Positions 8,452 to 16,898 of a stretch of 64,000 bases of DNA are shown here, in pieces. The notes under the pieces are model-generated. The model saw only the letters and a list, made by a program, of their open reading frames with translations, had not been told where the DNA came from and ran no database searches. The DNA is from Bordetella petrii (lineage in GTDB: Bacteria > Pseudomonadota > Gammaproteobacteria > Burkholderiales > Burkholderiaceae_B), in contig NZ_JAFMZZ010000001.1 of NCBI RefSeq assembly GCF_017356245.1, positions 1,116,249 to 1,180,248 on the forward strand, read 5' to 3'. How positions within the stretch are numbered: position 1 is the stretch's first letter; every line of letters starts with the position of its first letter. Position numbers and translations under genes: made by a program.

Positions 8452-9444
8452 GTGGATAACCTCGTCGTCAATCGCCTGAATGCCTATGTGCCGCACACCT
8501 ACGAGGTGGTCGGCGTGGACTCCGCCGGATCGGCCTGCTTCATCAGGACGCGGCCGGCAGGCGCCGGCCTGGCGGGCTATCGCGATACGCTGGTGCTGGG
8601 CGCGGGCCTGTCGGCCAGCTGGGCCGACATCACCCGGCCGCGCGCCATGGAAGAGCATTACGATTGCAGCGGCGCCCTGAAAATCCACTTGCGCATGGCC
8701 GGCCATTCGTCCGTGACCGACGGGCGCGAGCATCCGCATGGCGTCGACGGGCTGTCGTGCAGCGCCCTGCTGCAGCCGTGCGGCGCCCGCAAGATCGAGA
8801 TCTTCGACGCCGGCGAGCGCGAGCGGTCGGTCACGATTTCCTGCACGCGCGACTACCTGGTGCACGAACTGGGGCTGGACGCCGGCAGCTACGGCGGCGC
8901 GCTGGGCCGCTACCTGGACGACGACCCGGGCACCTTCGCGCTGTTCCGGGCGGGCATGACGGCCGCCATGCAGCAGGCCGCGCAATGTTTTTTCGAACCC
9001 ATCGACGACCGCCACATGCGCCGCCTGCTGCTGCAGGCGCGGGCGCAGGATATCGTGCGGCATTTCTTTGCCTGCATGCGCGCGGGCGTAGCGGCCGGCG
9101 AGATCCGGCCGCGCGACCAGGCCATTGCCGAGCGGGCGGCGGCGCGCCTGGCCGACGCGTTCCGCGATCCGCCCAGCGTGCGCGAGCTGGCCCGGCAGGC
9201 CGGCGTCAGCGTATCGAAGCTGTCGCGCAGCTTCAAGGCGGTGCATGGCGCCACGCTGTCGGAATACCTGCTGGCGGTAAGAATGCGGCACGCCATGGCG
9301 CTGATCCGCGCCGCCCGCCTACCCGTGACGCAGGTGGCCTTCGAGGTGGGCTACGACCACGCGGGCAATTTTTCCACCGCATTCCGCAGGCACTACGGCG
9401 TATCGCCGCGCGCCGTTGGCGCTACGCATCGTGGAAGGTCGTGA
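8452..9444 (+). CDS. AraC-family transcriptional regulator
   Basis: The 330-residue protein ends in a canonical AraC/XylS double helix-turn-helix (about residues 242-325). This includes SVRELARQAGVSVSKLSRSF, TLSEYLLAVRMRHAMALI and the second-helix signature VAFEVGYDHAGNFSTAFRRH followed by YGVSPRAVG. The N-terminal 200 residues are not a recognisable sugar-cupin domain and resemble the PchR/siderophore-sensor type only loosely. A GTG at 8452 is the likely start. It is divergent from the RidA-ArgE-MHS-dehydratase operon and probably activates it. Its last 23 bp overlap the convergent nitroreductase gene. Confidence 0.9.
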   Translation: MDNLVVNRLNAYVPHTYEVVGVDSAGSACFIRTRPAGAGLAGYRDTLVLGAGLSASWADITRPRAMEEHYDCSGALKIHLRMAGHSSVTDGREHPHGVDGLSCSALLQPCGARKIEIFDAGERERSVTISCTRDYLVHELGLDAGSYGGALGRYLDDDPGTFALFRAGMTAAMQQAAQCFFEPIDDRHMRRLLLQARAQDIVRHFFACMRAGVAAGEIRPRDQAIAERAAARLADAFRDPPSVRELARQAGVSVSKLSRSFKAVHGATLSEYLLAVRMRHAMALIRAARLPVTQVAFEVGYDHAGNFSTAFRRHYGVSPRAVGATHRGRS

Positions 9445-10105
9445 AATCGTCGACGTCGACGCGGCCGGTGCGGTACTGGTTGGCGGGCTCGGCCTGGTCC
9501 TGGTAGCCGATTGAAATGCCGCACACCACCACCTGGTCGGCGGGAATGTCCAGGTGCTGCTTGACGATGTCGGGATAGTTGGCCAGCGCCGCCTGCGGGC
9601 AGGTGTCCAGGCCGCAGCCGCGCGCCATCACCATGATGTTCTGCAGGAACATGCCGTAGTCCAGCCAGCTGCCCTTGTCCAGGTCGTTGTCGATGGTGAA
9701 CAGCAGCACGCACGGAGCGCCGAAGAATTCGAAGTTGCGCGCATGCTGGCGCGCCGAGGCCTGGCGGTCGCCCTTCTGGATGCCCAGCAGGCTGTACAGG
9801 CCCCAGCCTGTTTCGCGGCGGCGGTCGATGTACGGGCTGCGCCAGGCCACCGGGTAGTACTGGTATTCACGGCGCTCGGGCTCGCCGCGCGCATGCGCCT
9901 GCACCAGCGCCTGCGACAGCGCATCGCGCCGGGCCCCCGTTACCACATGCACCTTCCAGGGCTGGATATTGCTGCCGCTGGGCGCGCGCGCCGCGGCCCG
10001 CAGGATGCGGCGGACCAGCTCGGGCGGCACCGGCGTGGGCAGGAAGCCGCGTACGCTCTGGCGCGACACGATGGCTTGTTCGACGGTGTGCAAGGTATCG
10101 GTCAT
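9422..10105 (-). CDS. Nitroreductase family protein
   Basis: The 227-residue flavoprotein shows the nitroreductase signatures RQSVRGFLPTPVP (FMN phosphate contact at the N terminus), ARAPSGSNIQPWKVHVV and GCGLDTCPQAAL. Members reduce nitroaromatics, quinones or enones with NAD(P)H and bound FMN. It overlaps the upstream PaaI-type thioesterase gene by four bases (ATGA), so the two are translationally coupled. Its 3' end overlaps the convergent AraC gene by 23 bp. The physiological substrate is unknown. Confidence 0.9.
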   Translation of the reverse strand: MTDTLHTVEQAIVSRQSVRGFLPTPVPPELVRRILRAAARAPSGSNIQPWKVHVVTGARRDALSQALVQAHARGEPERREYQYYPVAWRSPYIDRRRETGWGLYSLLGIQKGDRQASARQHARNFEFFGAPCVLLFTIDNDLDKGSWLDYGMFLQNIMVMARGCGLDTCPQAALANYPDIVKQHLDIPADQVVVCGISIGYQDQAEPANQYRTGRVDVDDFTTFHDA

Positions 10106-10527
10106 GCCGGATTCTCCGTGGGTTCGCTGGCCATCAGCTGGGGGCCGCCATATTTGAACGACCCCTGCGCCGAGGCCAGGATGCGGCCGTCGGGGGTGCA
10201 GACGTCGGCGCGCGCGAAATAGATCTTGCGCCCCCGTCCGGTAACGGTGCCGGTGGCGATGACCCGCCCGGCGGTGACCGAGCCGATGAAATTGATGGCC
10301 AGCGAAATGGTGACCGCGTTGCCCTGGCTGTCGTCGGTTTGCGGCACCAGGCCCGAATAGCCGCAGGCGGCGTCCAGCAGGGCGCAGACCACGCCCCCTT
10401 GCAGCGCGCCCTGGCGGTTCAGGTGCTGCGGGCGCAGGTCCATGCTGAGCACGATCTTGCCGTCGCCCCAGCTTTCGATGACGGCGCCCAGTGAATGCAG
10501 GAATGGATTGTGTTCGAAACCGGTCAT
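10102..10527 (-). CDS. PaaI-type hotdog-fold thioesterase
   Basis: The 141-residue protein has the single-hotdog PaaI/YbgC-like core: LNRQGALQGGVVCALLDAAC on the active-site helix, then VTISLAINFIGSV and GRGRKIYFARADVCTPDGR. It would hydrolyse an acyl-CoA thioester. The usual HGG motif preceding the catalytic helix reads QGG here, a noticeable change at a conserved position. It is the first gene of a two-gene unit with the nitroreductase and is divergent from panB. Confidence 0.87.
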   Translation of the reverse strand: MTGFEHNPFLHSLGAVIESWGDGKIVLSMDLRPQHLNRQGALQGGVVCALLDAACGYSGLVPQTDDSQGNAVTISLAINFIGSVTAGRVIATGTVTGRGRKIYFARADVCTPDGRILASAQGSFKYGGPQLMASEPTENPA

Positions 10528-10650
10528 GAAGGGTTCGTGGTTGGCAGCGTGAATGGCCAGATCATACCGTTGACCGCACGCCCATGTGGGCGGCGGGCGG
10601 TGGCGCTACCATAGACCACTCTTCAGACTGGAAATCCGCAGGCGTCAATC

Positions 10651-11478
10651 ATGAGTGCACAGCAATCGCAGTCCCGCAAGACCACCACCGCCATCCGCCA
10701 GGCCAAGGGCCCCGGCAAGGTGGTGGCGCTAACGGCGTACACCGCTCCCATGGCGCGCCAGCTCGATCCGCACGCCGACCTGCTGCTGGTCGGCGATTCG
10801 CTGGGCATGGTGGTGTATGGCCTGCCCAGCACGCTGGGCGTGACGCTGGACATGATGATCGCGCACGGCGCGGCCGTGGTGCGCGGCTCGGCCCAGGCCT
10901 GCGTGGTCGTGGACCTGCCCTTCGGCAGCTACCAGGCGTCGCCCACCCAGGCGTTCGAGTCCGCTGCGCGCGTGCTGGCCGAAACCGGCGCGCAGGCCGT
11001 CAAGCTGGAAGGCGGCATCGAAATGGCCGAGACCGTGCAGTTCCTGACGGCGCGCGGTGTGCCGGTGGTCAGCCACATCGGCCTGATGCCGCAGCAGGTC
11101 AACACAGTGGGCGGCTACAAGGCGCAGGGCATGCAGGCCGACGGCAGCGACCGCATCCTGCGCGACGCGCAGGCCCTGCAAGACGCCGGCGCATTCGCGC
11201 TGGTGGTCGAGTGCACGGCCGAAGCCGTGGGCCGCCGCGTGACCCAGGCCCTGCAGATCCCCGTAATCGGCATCGGCGCGTCGCCGGCCTGCGACGGCCA
11301 GATCCTGGTCACCGAAGACATGCTGGGTATGTCGGGCGCCCGGGTGCCGCGCTTCGTGAAGCAGTACGCGCAGCTGGGCGACGAAATCGGGCGCGCGGCG
11401 GAACGCTACGCGCAGGATGTGCGGGCGGGGGCGTTCCCGGCGCCCGAGCATTGCTTCGGGATGCAGGCCAAAACCTGA
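10651..11478 (+). CDS. panB: 3-methyl-2-oxobutanoate hydroxymethyltransferase
   Basis: PanB transfers a hydroxymethyl group from 5,10-methylenetetrahydrofolate to 2-oxoisovalerate to give ketopantoate, the first committed step of pantothenate synthesis. The 275-residue length is normal for the family. Visible motifs are [34 protein letters not shown] (metal-binding Asp), AVKLEGG (catalytic region), [17 protein letters not shown] and [18 protein letters not shown]. No panC follows; a repeat element and the convergent nadB gene lie downstream. The start at [12 protein letters not shown] is the only ATG before the conserved region in this frame. Confidence 0.97.
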   Translation: MSAQQSQSRKTTTAIRQAKGPGKVVALTAYTAPMARQLDPHADLLLVGDSLGMVVYGLPSTLGVTLDMMIAHGAAVVRGSAQACVVVDLPFGSYQASPTQAFESAARVLAETGAQAVKLEGGIEMAETVQFLTARGVPVVSHIGLMPQQVNTVGGYKAQGMQADGSDRILRDAQALQDAGAFALVVECTAEAVGRRVTQALQIPVIGIGASPACDGQILVTEDMLGMSGARVPRFVKQYAQLGDEIGRAAERYAQDVRAGAFPAPEHCFGMQAKT

Positions 11479-11501
11479 CGCCTGGCTTGTTGCCGGAGTC
11501 G

Positions 11502-11545
11502 CCAGGTGTCAGGCTCCCGGAGGGTGCCTGACACCGTACGACTGA
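11502..11545 (+). repeat. Dispersed palindromic repeat, copy 1
   Basis: The unit reads CCAGGTGTCAGGC, an 11-nt loop, then GCCTGACACC and the tail GTACGACTGA. The arms 11505-11514 and 11526-11535 are perfectly complementary over 10 bp. It sits between the convergent ends of panB and nadB, 24 bp after panB and 8 bp before the nadB stop. There it may act as a transcription barrier, although no T-tract follows. Related copies occur at 32633, 32695, 47846, 50462 and 50504. Confidence 0.85.
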
Positions 11546-11552
11546 CACGTAC

Positions 11553-13157
11553 TCATGCGGCGGCCTGCGTTTCGTGCGGGGCCGTGGCACGCATGATGCC
11601 GGGGTGTGCATCGGGCAGCGTGGCGGGCCAGTCCTGGTTGTAGTGCGCGCCGCGGCTTTCTTGGCGGTTGATGGCGGCGCGTACGATCAGGGCCGCCACT
11701 TGCAGCAGGTTGCGCAGTTCGAGCAGGTCGCGGCTGATGCCGTCGGCCTGCCAGCGCCGCGCCGCCTGGGCTTCCCATTGCGCGATGCGCTGCGCTGCGC
11801 GGGCCAGCGACGCGTTGCTGCGCACGATGCCGACATCGTCGCGCATCAGCTGCCGCAGGGCCTGCCGCTCGCGCGCCAGCGACGGGTGCGCCGCGCCGGC
11901 GACCGGCGTGTGCGGGGCGGCCATGGCGCCCGCCGCCGCGCCCGTGTGCGCGGCCGGCTCGGCCAGCATGGCCTGCGCCGCGGCGCGGCCCATTACCACG
12001 CATTCCAGCAGTGAATTGCTGGCCAGCCGGTTGGCGCCGTGCAGGCCGGTGCAGGCGGTTTCGCCTATCGCGTACAGACCGGGCAGGTCGCTGCGCCCCG
12101 CGGTGTCGGCCACCACGCCGCCGCAGGTGTAGTGCGCCGCCGGCACCACCGGAATCGGATCGGCCGCCATGTCGATGCCCAGCGCCAGGCAGCGGGCGTA
12201 GATGTTCGGAAAGTGTTCCTGCAGGAAGGCGCGCGGACGGTGGCTGATGTCCAGGTAGACGCATTCCAGGCCGTGGCGCTTGATTTCCGTGTCGATGGCG
12301 CGCGCCACCACATCGCGCGGGGCCAGTTCGGCGCGCGCATCGTGCGCGGGCATGAAGCGGGTGCCGTCGGGCAGACGCAGCAGGCCGCCTTCGCCGCGCA
12401 CGGCTTCGGAAATCAGGAAGGCATCGCCTTGCGGGTGGCACAGGCTGGTGGGATGGAACTGGATGAATTCCAGGTTGGCCACGCGGCAGCCGGCCCGCCA
12501 GGCCATGGCGATGCCGTCGCCGGTGGCCGCCGCCGGCGCGGTGGCGTGCGCGTAGACCTGGCCGGCGCCGCCGGTGGCCAATACCACCCGCGGCGCGGCC
12601 AGCGTGGCCACCCGGCCGCGCGCGGTGTCCAGCGCGGTCAGGCCCAGGCAGCGGGCGCCCGGCGCGCCGGCAGGCCCGGCCAGCACCAGGTCGACCGCGC
12701 AGTGCTGTTCCAGCCAGGTGATGTTCGGATGCCGGCGCGCCTGTGCGGCCAGCGCGGCGACCACCGCGCGGCCGGTGGCGTCGGCCGCGTGCACGATGCG
12801 GCGGCGGCCGTGCCCGCCTTCGCGGGTCAGGTGCAGGGCCGGCCGGCCGGGCGCGTCGGTACTGAAAGCCACGCCCTGGGCTTGCAGCCAGCCGATCGCC
12901 TGTCCCGCGCCGGCGGCGATGCGCCGCGTGGCGTCGGCATCGCACAGCCCGCCGCCGGCGGCCAAGGTGTCGCGCACATGCTCGTCCACGCTGTCTTGCG
13001 GGTCCAGCGCGGCGGCAATGCCGCCCTGCGCCCGATGGCTGGCGCTATGCTCGATGCCGCCTTTGGCCAGCACCGCCACGCGGCAATGCGGCGCCAGCTC
13101 CAGGGCCGTGGCCAGCCCGGCCAGGCCGCTGCCCACGATCAGTACGTCGTATGCCAT
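11553..13157 (-). CDS. nadB: L-aspartate oxidase
   Basis: NadB oxidises L-aspartate to iminoaspartate with FAD, the first step of de novo NAD synthesis. The 534-residue protein opens with the FAD dinucleotide motif VLIVGSGLAGLATALEL. It then shows HRAQGGIAAALDPQDS, the active-site region EFIQFHPTSL and SEAVRGEGGLLRLPDG, the C-terminal FAD loop GLHGANRLASNSLLECVVMG and a helical C-terminal domain. It follows nadA by 14 bp in the same direction, forming a nadA-nadB operon that passes iminoaspartate to quinolinate synthase. No nadC follows; a repeat element and convergent panB come next. Confidence 0.97.
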   Translation of the reverse strand: MAYDVLIVGSGLAGLATALELAPHCRVAVLAKGGIEHSASHRAQGGIAAALDPQDSVDEHVRDTLAAGGGLCDADATRRIAAGAGQAIGWLQAQGVAFSTDAPGRPALHLTREGGHGRRRIVHAADATGRAVVAALAAQARRHPNITWLEQHCAVDLVLAGPAGAPGARCLGLTALDTARGRVATLAAPRVVLATGGAGQVYAHATAPAAATGDGIAMAWRAGCRVANLEFIQFHPTSLCHPQGDAFLISEAVRGEGGLLRLPDGTRFMPAHDARAELAPRDVVARAIDTEIKRHGLECVYLDISHRPRAFLQEHFPNIYARCLALGIDMAADPIPVVPAAHYTCGGVVADTAGRSDLPGLYAIGETACTGLHGANRLASNSLLECVVMGRAAAQAMLAEPAAHTGAAAGAMAAPHTPVAGAAHPSLARERQALRQLMRDDVGIVRSNASLARAAQRIAQWEAQAARRWQADGISRDLLELRNLLQVAALIVRAAINRQESRGAHYNQDWPATLPDAHPGIMRATAPHETQAAA

Positions 13158-13171
13158 GTCGCCCGCTCCTG

Positions 13172-14320
13172 TCAGGCCGGGCCGACCCGTTCGTACAGCG
13201 CCGTGTCCCGCGCCAGGTCGCCGCTGGCGCGCACGCGCTGCCGGCGCTGTTCGGCGAAGGCCAGCATGCGGTCGATGGGCGCCTTGGCGCGCTGGCCCAG
13301 CGCGGGGTCCAGCGTGATTTCGTTGCGGCCGTGTTCCAGCACATCGGCCAGCCCCGCCAGTTCGTTCATGGCCATCCACGGGCAGTGCGCGCAGCTTTTG
13401 CAGGTAGCGCTGTTGCCCGCCGTGGGGGCGGCAATGAAATGCTTGCCCGGCGCGGCCGCGCGCATCTTGTGCAAAATGCCCTGGTCGGTGGCCACGATGA
13501 ACTGCGCGGCGTCGAGCGTGCGCGCGGCGTCGATCAGCTGCGTGGTGGAACCCACCACGTCGGCCTGGGCCAGCACCGCCTGGGGCGATTCCGGATGCGC
13601 CAGCACCCTGGCCTGCGGATGTTCGGCGCGCAGCAGTTCGAGTTCGGTGCCCTTGAACTCGTCGTGCACGACGCAGGCGCCCTGCCACAGCAGCATGTCG
13701 GCCCCGGTCTGGCGCTGCACATAGCTGCCCAGGTGCCGGTCGGGCGCCCACAGAATGCGCTGGCCGCGTGCGTGCAGGTCGGCCACCACGTCCAGCGCGA
13801 TCGACGAGGTCACCACCCAGTCGGCACGCGCCTTCACCGCCGCGCTGGTATTGGCGTAGACCACCACGGTGCGGCCGGGGTGGGCGTCGCACCAGGCGGT
13901 GAAATCGTCGTCGGGGCAGCCGAGGTCCAGCGAGCAGGTAGCCTGCAGGTCGGGCATCAGAATGCGCTTGGACGGGCTGAGGATCTTGGCGGTTTCGCCC
14001 ATGAAGCGCACGCCGGCCACCACCAGCGTATCGGCCGGATGGTCGCGGCCGAAGCGGGCCATTTCCAGCGAATCGCCCACGCAGCCGCCGGTGGCCTCGG
14101 CCAGTTCCTGCAGGTCGGCGTCGACGTAGTAGTGCGCCACCAGCACCGCGCGCTCGCGCGCCAGCAGTTCGCGGATGCGCCCGGCCAGTTCGGCGCGCTG
14201 CGCGGCGGGCAGGGGCTCGGGCACGCGGGCCCAGGCCTGGCCGACGGTGGTGGGGCAGGCTGCCTGGGCCGGCGAGGCTGGCAGGTCGAATTCCACTGGC
14301 CGGGTGGCGAGTGTGTGCAT
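13172..14320 (-). CDS. nadA: Quinolinate synthase (4Fe-4S)
   Basis: NadA condenses iminoaspartate with dihydroxyacetone phosphate to quinolinate at a 4Fe-4S cluster. The 382-residue protein contains [39 protein letters not shown], and the three cluster-cysteine contexts [26 protein letters not shown] and [13 protein letters not shown]. The ATG at 14320 is preferred over one 60 bp upstream because GGAGA lies at proper spacing and the upstream extension would run into the operator. It is the first gene of the nadA-nadB operon. Confidence 0.97.
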   Translation of the reverse strand: MHTLATRPVEFDLPASPAQAACPTTVGQAWARVPEPLPAAQRAELAGRIRELLARERAVLVAHYYVDADLQELAEATGGCVGDSLEMARFGRDHPADTLVVAGVRFMGETAKILSPSKRILMPDLQATCSLDLGCPDDDFTAWCDAHPGRTVVVYANTSAAVKARADWVVTSSIALDVVADLHARGQRILWAPDRHLGSYVQRQTGADMLLWQGACVVHDEFKGTELELLRAEHPQARVLAHPESPQAVLAQADVVGSTTQLIDAARTLDAAQFIVATDQGILHKMRAAAPGKHFIAAPTAGNSATCKSCAHCPWMAMNELAGLADVLEHGRNEITLDPALGQRAKAPIDRMLAFAEQRRQRVRASGDLARDTALYERVGPA

Positions 14321-14363
14321 GGCAAGGTCTCCGTGGCGGGCCGCCCGGCGGGGCGATCCGCTT

Positions 14364-14431
14364 ATGCTCATATCGAGCATTTATGGGGCAAAAAAAGAGG
14401 AACGTCCATTTATGCTACGTCTGAGCATAAA
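14364..14431. promoter_or_regulatory. Tandem operators upstream of nadA (ATGCT-N7-AGCAT twice)
   Basis: Site 1 at 14364-14380 reads ATGCTC-N5-GAGCAT. Site 2 at 14409-14431 reads TTTATGCT-N7-AGCATAAA with perfect 8-bp arms. Both share ATGCT-N7-AGCAT and their centres are about 48 bp apart, close to four and a half helical turns. They lie directly upstream of nadA in an AT-rich stretch, so they probably bind a repressor of NAD synthesis. A NadQ- or NrtR-type regulator is my guess; I cannot confirm a match to a known consensus. The neighbouring LysR gene is another possible source of the binding protein. Confidence 0.65.
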
Positions 14432-14448
14432 TCGATGTCAAGCCTGGA

Positions 14449-15354
14449 CTACCCTGCCCGGGTTGGCGCGGGATGCCGGTCGGCCCATTGCCGCGCCGTG
14501 TCGATGAAGTGCTGCGCGGTGGGGGTGGGCACCCCGCGCCAGCCCAGCGCGAAGGGCAGCATGGGCGCGGCGGGGCGCAGCGGCCGGTAGGCCAGGTCCG
14601 GCCGGGGCAGGCGGGCCATGCCGGCGGTGACCAGGCCCAGACCGATGCCGGCCGATACCAGGGCCGTCAACGATGTCATGGGCGTGGCTTCCTGCACGAT
14701 GTCGGGGCTGATACCGGCGTCCTGGAACATCGCGATCACGCGGTCGTAGATGCTGGGGCCCACGCTGCGCGGGGCAATCAGGAAAGGCAGGCCGGCCAGG
14801 TCGCGCACCGCGACGGTCTTGCGGCGCGCCAGGGCATGCCCGGCGGGCAGCGCCAGCACCAGGCGTTCGCCGGGCAATGGCGCGGTGGACAAGCCCGGCG
14901 TGTATAGCGGCGGATGCAGCACGGCCACGTCGATGGCGTCGGTGGCCAGGGCGTTTTCCAGCGAGGGCGAATTCATTTCGGTCAGTTCGACCCGCACGCC
15001 GGGATGCCGCGCGCGGAATTCGCGCACGCAATGGGGAACCATGCCGTACAGCGCCAGCACGGTGAAGCCGATGCGCAGCAGCCCGCTGTCGCCGCGCGCG
15101 GCGCGTTGCGCCTGTTCTTTGCCCGCCATGGCCTGGCCGTGCGCGGCGCGCGCGTGCGGCAGCAGCGCCGCGCCGGCCGCGGTCAGGGCCACGCGGCGGC
15201 GGTCGCGCACAAACAGCGCGGCGCCGATTTCGGTTTCCAGGTTCTGGATGCGCGCGCTCAGCGCCGGCTGCGTCAGGTGCAGCTGCTGCGCCGCGCGGCG
15301 GAAGTTCAGGCCTTCGGCTACCGCGATGAAGCAGGCCAGGGTGCGTGTATCCAT
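14449..15354 (-). CDS. LysR-family transcriptional regulator
   Basis: The 301-residue protein has the N-terminal winged helix (MDTRTLACFIAVAEGLNFRR followed by AAQQLHLTQPALSARIQNLE, residues 1-60). A periplasmic-binding-protein-like effector domain follows, with LRIGFTVLALYGMVPH and GLGLVTAGMARLP. The start at 15354 is the LysR-typical MDTRTLA methionine; longer upstream frames are not family-like. It is divergent from a secreted propeller gene across a long palindrome, so that gene is a likely target. It also lies upstream of the nadA operators in the same direction as nadA, so an effect on nadA is possible but less likely. Confidence 0.92.
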   Translation of the reverse strand: MDTRTLACFIAVAEGLNFRRAAQQLHLTQPALSARIQNLETEIGAALFVRDRRRVALTAAGAALLPHARAAHGQAMAGKEQAQRAARGDSGLLRIGFTVLALYGMVPHCVREFRARHPGVRVELTEMNSPSLENALATDAIDVAVLHPPLYTPGLSTAPLPGERLVLALPAGHALARRKTVAVRDLAGLPFLIAPRSVGPSIYDRVIAMFQDAGISPDIVQEATPMTSLTALVSAGIGLGLVTAGMARLPRPDLAYRPLRPAAPMLPFALGWRGVPTPTAQHFIDTARQWADRHPAPTRAG

Positions 15355-15382
15355 CGGACCCGTACGAAGTTGATAAAAATAG

Positions 15383-15422
15383 CTGATCACAGGCCGCCAA
15401 TTTTCGATTGGACGGTGATCAG
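15383..15422. promoter_or_regulatory. 40-bp palindrome between LysR gene and propeller gene
   Basis: The outer arms CTGATCAC (15383-15390) and GTGATCAG (15415-15422) are perfect, and an inner CCAAT-ttttcg-like-ATTGG pair (15397-15411) shares almost the same centre. It lies in the 144-bp spacer between a LysR gene and its divergent neighbour, the usual place for a LysR regulatory binding site. The ligand and exact contacts are unknown. Confidence 0.55.
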
Positions 15423-15498
15423 GCTGGCATCCGATCATGCCATCGGCGCGGGCGTGCGACAACGCCCCGCGCGTCACTTCTTTCGATGGGGGTCGATC

Positions 15499-16845
15499 AT
15501 GCAATTACGTCACCTGCTGTACGCGGCGCTGCTGCCGCTGGCCGCCGCGGCCGAGCCGCTGCCGGACTGGGCCGCCGATATCGATGCCGGCACCCTGGCC
15601 GTGATCGCCGACGGCGATTTCGCCGCGCAAACCTACGCCACTGGCCGCCTGGCCCCGGCCGAATCGGGCTGGCGCGATACGCTGGCCATCTGGACGCGCC
15701 GCGGCGGCGCGCTGGTGCGCAGCCAGCTTGAAGTCTCGAACTCCGTCACGGCGGCGCCCGAGATCCTGGCGCTGGCCCCGGATGGCGCGACGGCGTTCGT
15801 GGTGGAACGCCTGGGCGGCCGCCTGGGCGATGCGCGCCGCGCCAGCGATCTGCCGGCCGGCCATCGCCTGTTCGCGATCGACCTGGGCGAGCCGCGGGCC
15901 CCACGCATTGCCGCCACGCTGGAGGTCGGACCGCTGCCCGAGGCCCTGGCGGTCAGCGCCGATGGCCGGCGCATTGCCGTGGTGGCCAATGCGCCGGACG
16001 ACAGCCTGCTGTCGATTGCGCGCTACGAGCGCGGCCGGTTCCGCGACCCGCAGCGCTTTACCCTGCGCGAACTGGGCATCGCGGGGTCGGGTGCGGGGCC
16101 GCGCGCCGGCGTTACGGCCACCAATGTGCAATGGCATCCGTCGGGGCGCTACCTGGCGGTGAACTTGAATACCCTGAACCAGGTGGCGTTCTTCCAGGTG
16201 GACGAGGCGGCCGACGGCAAACTGGCCTTGCGCGCCTGGGGCGAGCCGGTGGCCGTGGGGGCGGACCCGTTCGTGGGCCGTTTCACGCCCGACGGCCGGT
16301 ATTACCTGACCGCCGACTGGGGCCGCGATTTCAGCGCCACCACGCTGGACGGCCGCGTGCCCGCCCGCCCTTCGTCCATCAGCGTGATCCGGCTGGCCGA
16401 CGGCGCGGGCGCGCGCCACGCGTGCGTGAGCCGGGCGTACACCGATGAATCGTCCGAAGGGCTGGCCGTCAGTCCGGACGGCGGCCTGGTGGCCACCGTG
16501 AACATGCGCGGCACGCCGTTTCCGCCGGACAGCCCGCGCTTCGCGCGCACGGCCACTGTGTCGCTGCTGACCCTGGACCGTGCGAGCGGCGCGCTGTTGA
16601 AAGTGGCAGACTACGCGTTCGAGGGTGTGCTGCCCGAAGGCGCCAGCTTCGATGCCTCGGGCAATTTCCTGCTGGTGGCGGTGTTCCAGTACCACGCGGA
16701 CGGGCCGGCCGGGGGCGGCCTGGAAGTCTTCCGCGTAGTGCGCGAAGGCGGGCCGGCCCTGCGCCACGTGGGCCGCCTGCCCATGCCGCACGGCGCGCAT
16801 CACGTCGCCGTGGCGCGGCGGGCGCCCGCGCCGCAGGAAAAGTAG
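15499..16845 (+). CDS. Secreted beta-propeller (lactonase/YncE-like) protein
   Basis: The 448-residue product starts with a short signal peptide (MQLRHLLYAALLPLAAAAEP). It then shows repeated blade motifs such as PEALAVSADGRRIAVVAN, NVQWHPSGRYLAVNLN, VGRFTPDGRYYLTADW and GLAVSPDGGLVATVNM. This marks it as an exported propeller protein with six or seven blades, related to the lactonase/YncE group. No catalytic residues can be assigned. The start at 15499 gives the signal peptide directly. It is divergent from a LysR regulator across a palindrome. It is unrelated in detail to the cytoplasmic lactonase at 2098-3150. Confidence 0.75.
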   Translation: MQLRHLLYAALLPLAAAAEPLPDWAADIDAGTLAVIADGDFAAQTYATGRLAPAESGWRDTLAIWTRRGGALVRSQLEVSNSVTAAPEILALAPDGATAFVVERLGGRLGDARRASDLPAGHRLFAIDLGEPRAPRIAATLEVGPLPEALAVSADGRRIAVVANAPDDSLLSIARYERGRFRDPQRFTLRELGIAGSGAGPRAGVTATNVQWHPSGRYLAVNLNTLNQVAFFQVDEAADGKLALRAWGEPVAVGADPFVGRFTPDGRYYLTADWGRDFSATTLDGRVPARPSSISVIRLADGAGARHACVSRAYTDESSEGLAVSPDGGLVATVNMRGTPFPPDSPRFARTATVSLLTLDRASGALLKVADYAFEGVLPEGASFDASGNFLLVAVFQYHADGPAGGGLEVFRVVREGGPALRHVGRLPMPHGAHHVAVARRAPAPQEK

Positions 16846-16898
16846 GACAATGCAGCCAGGCATTCCCAACGGCGCAAGCCATGTCCTGGAGCACGACG

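Noticed and set aside
10570..10612. TTGACC and TACCAT as a sigma-70 promoter for panB
   Set aside because: The spacing is about 31 bp, too long for a functional -35/-10 pair.
11502..11545. Repeat copy 1 as a standard rho-independent terminator between panB and nadB
   Set aside because: The stem is strong but no T-tract follows on either strand, and the same unit occurs elsewhere as a repeat.
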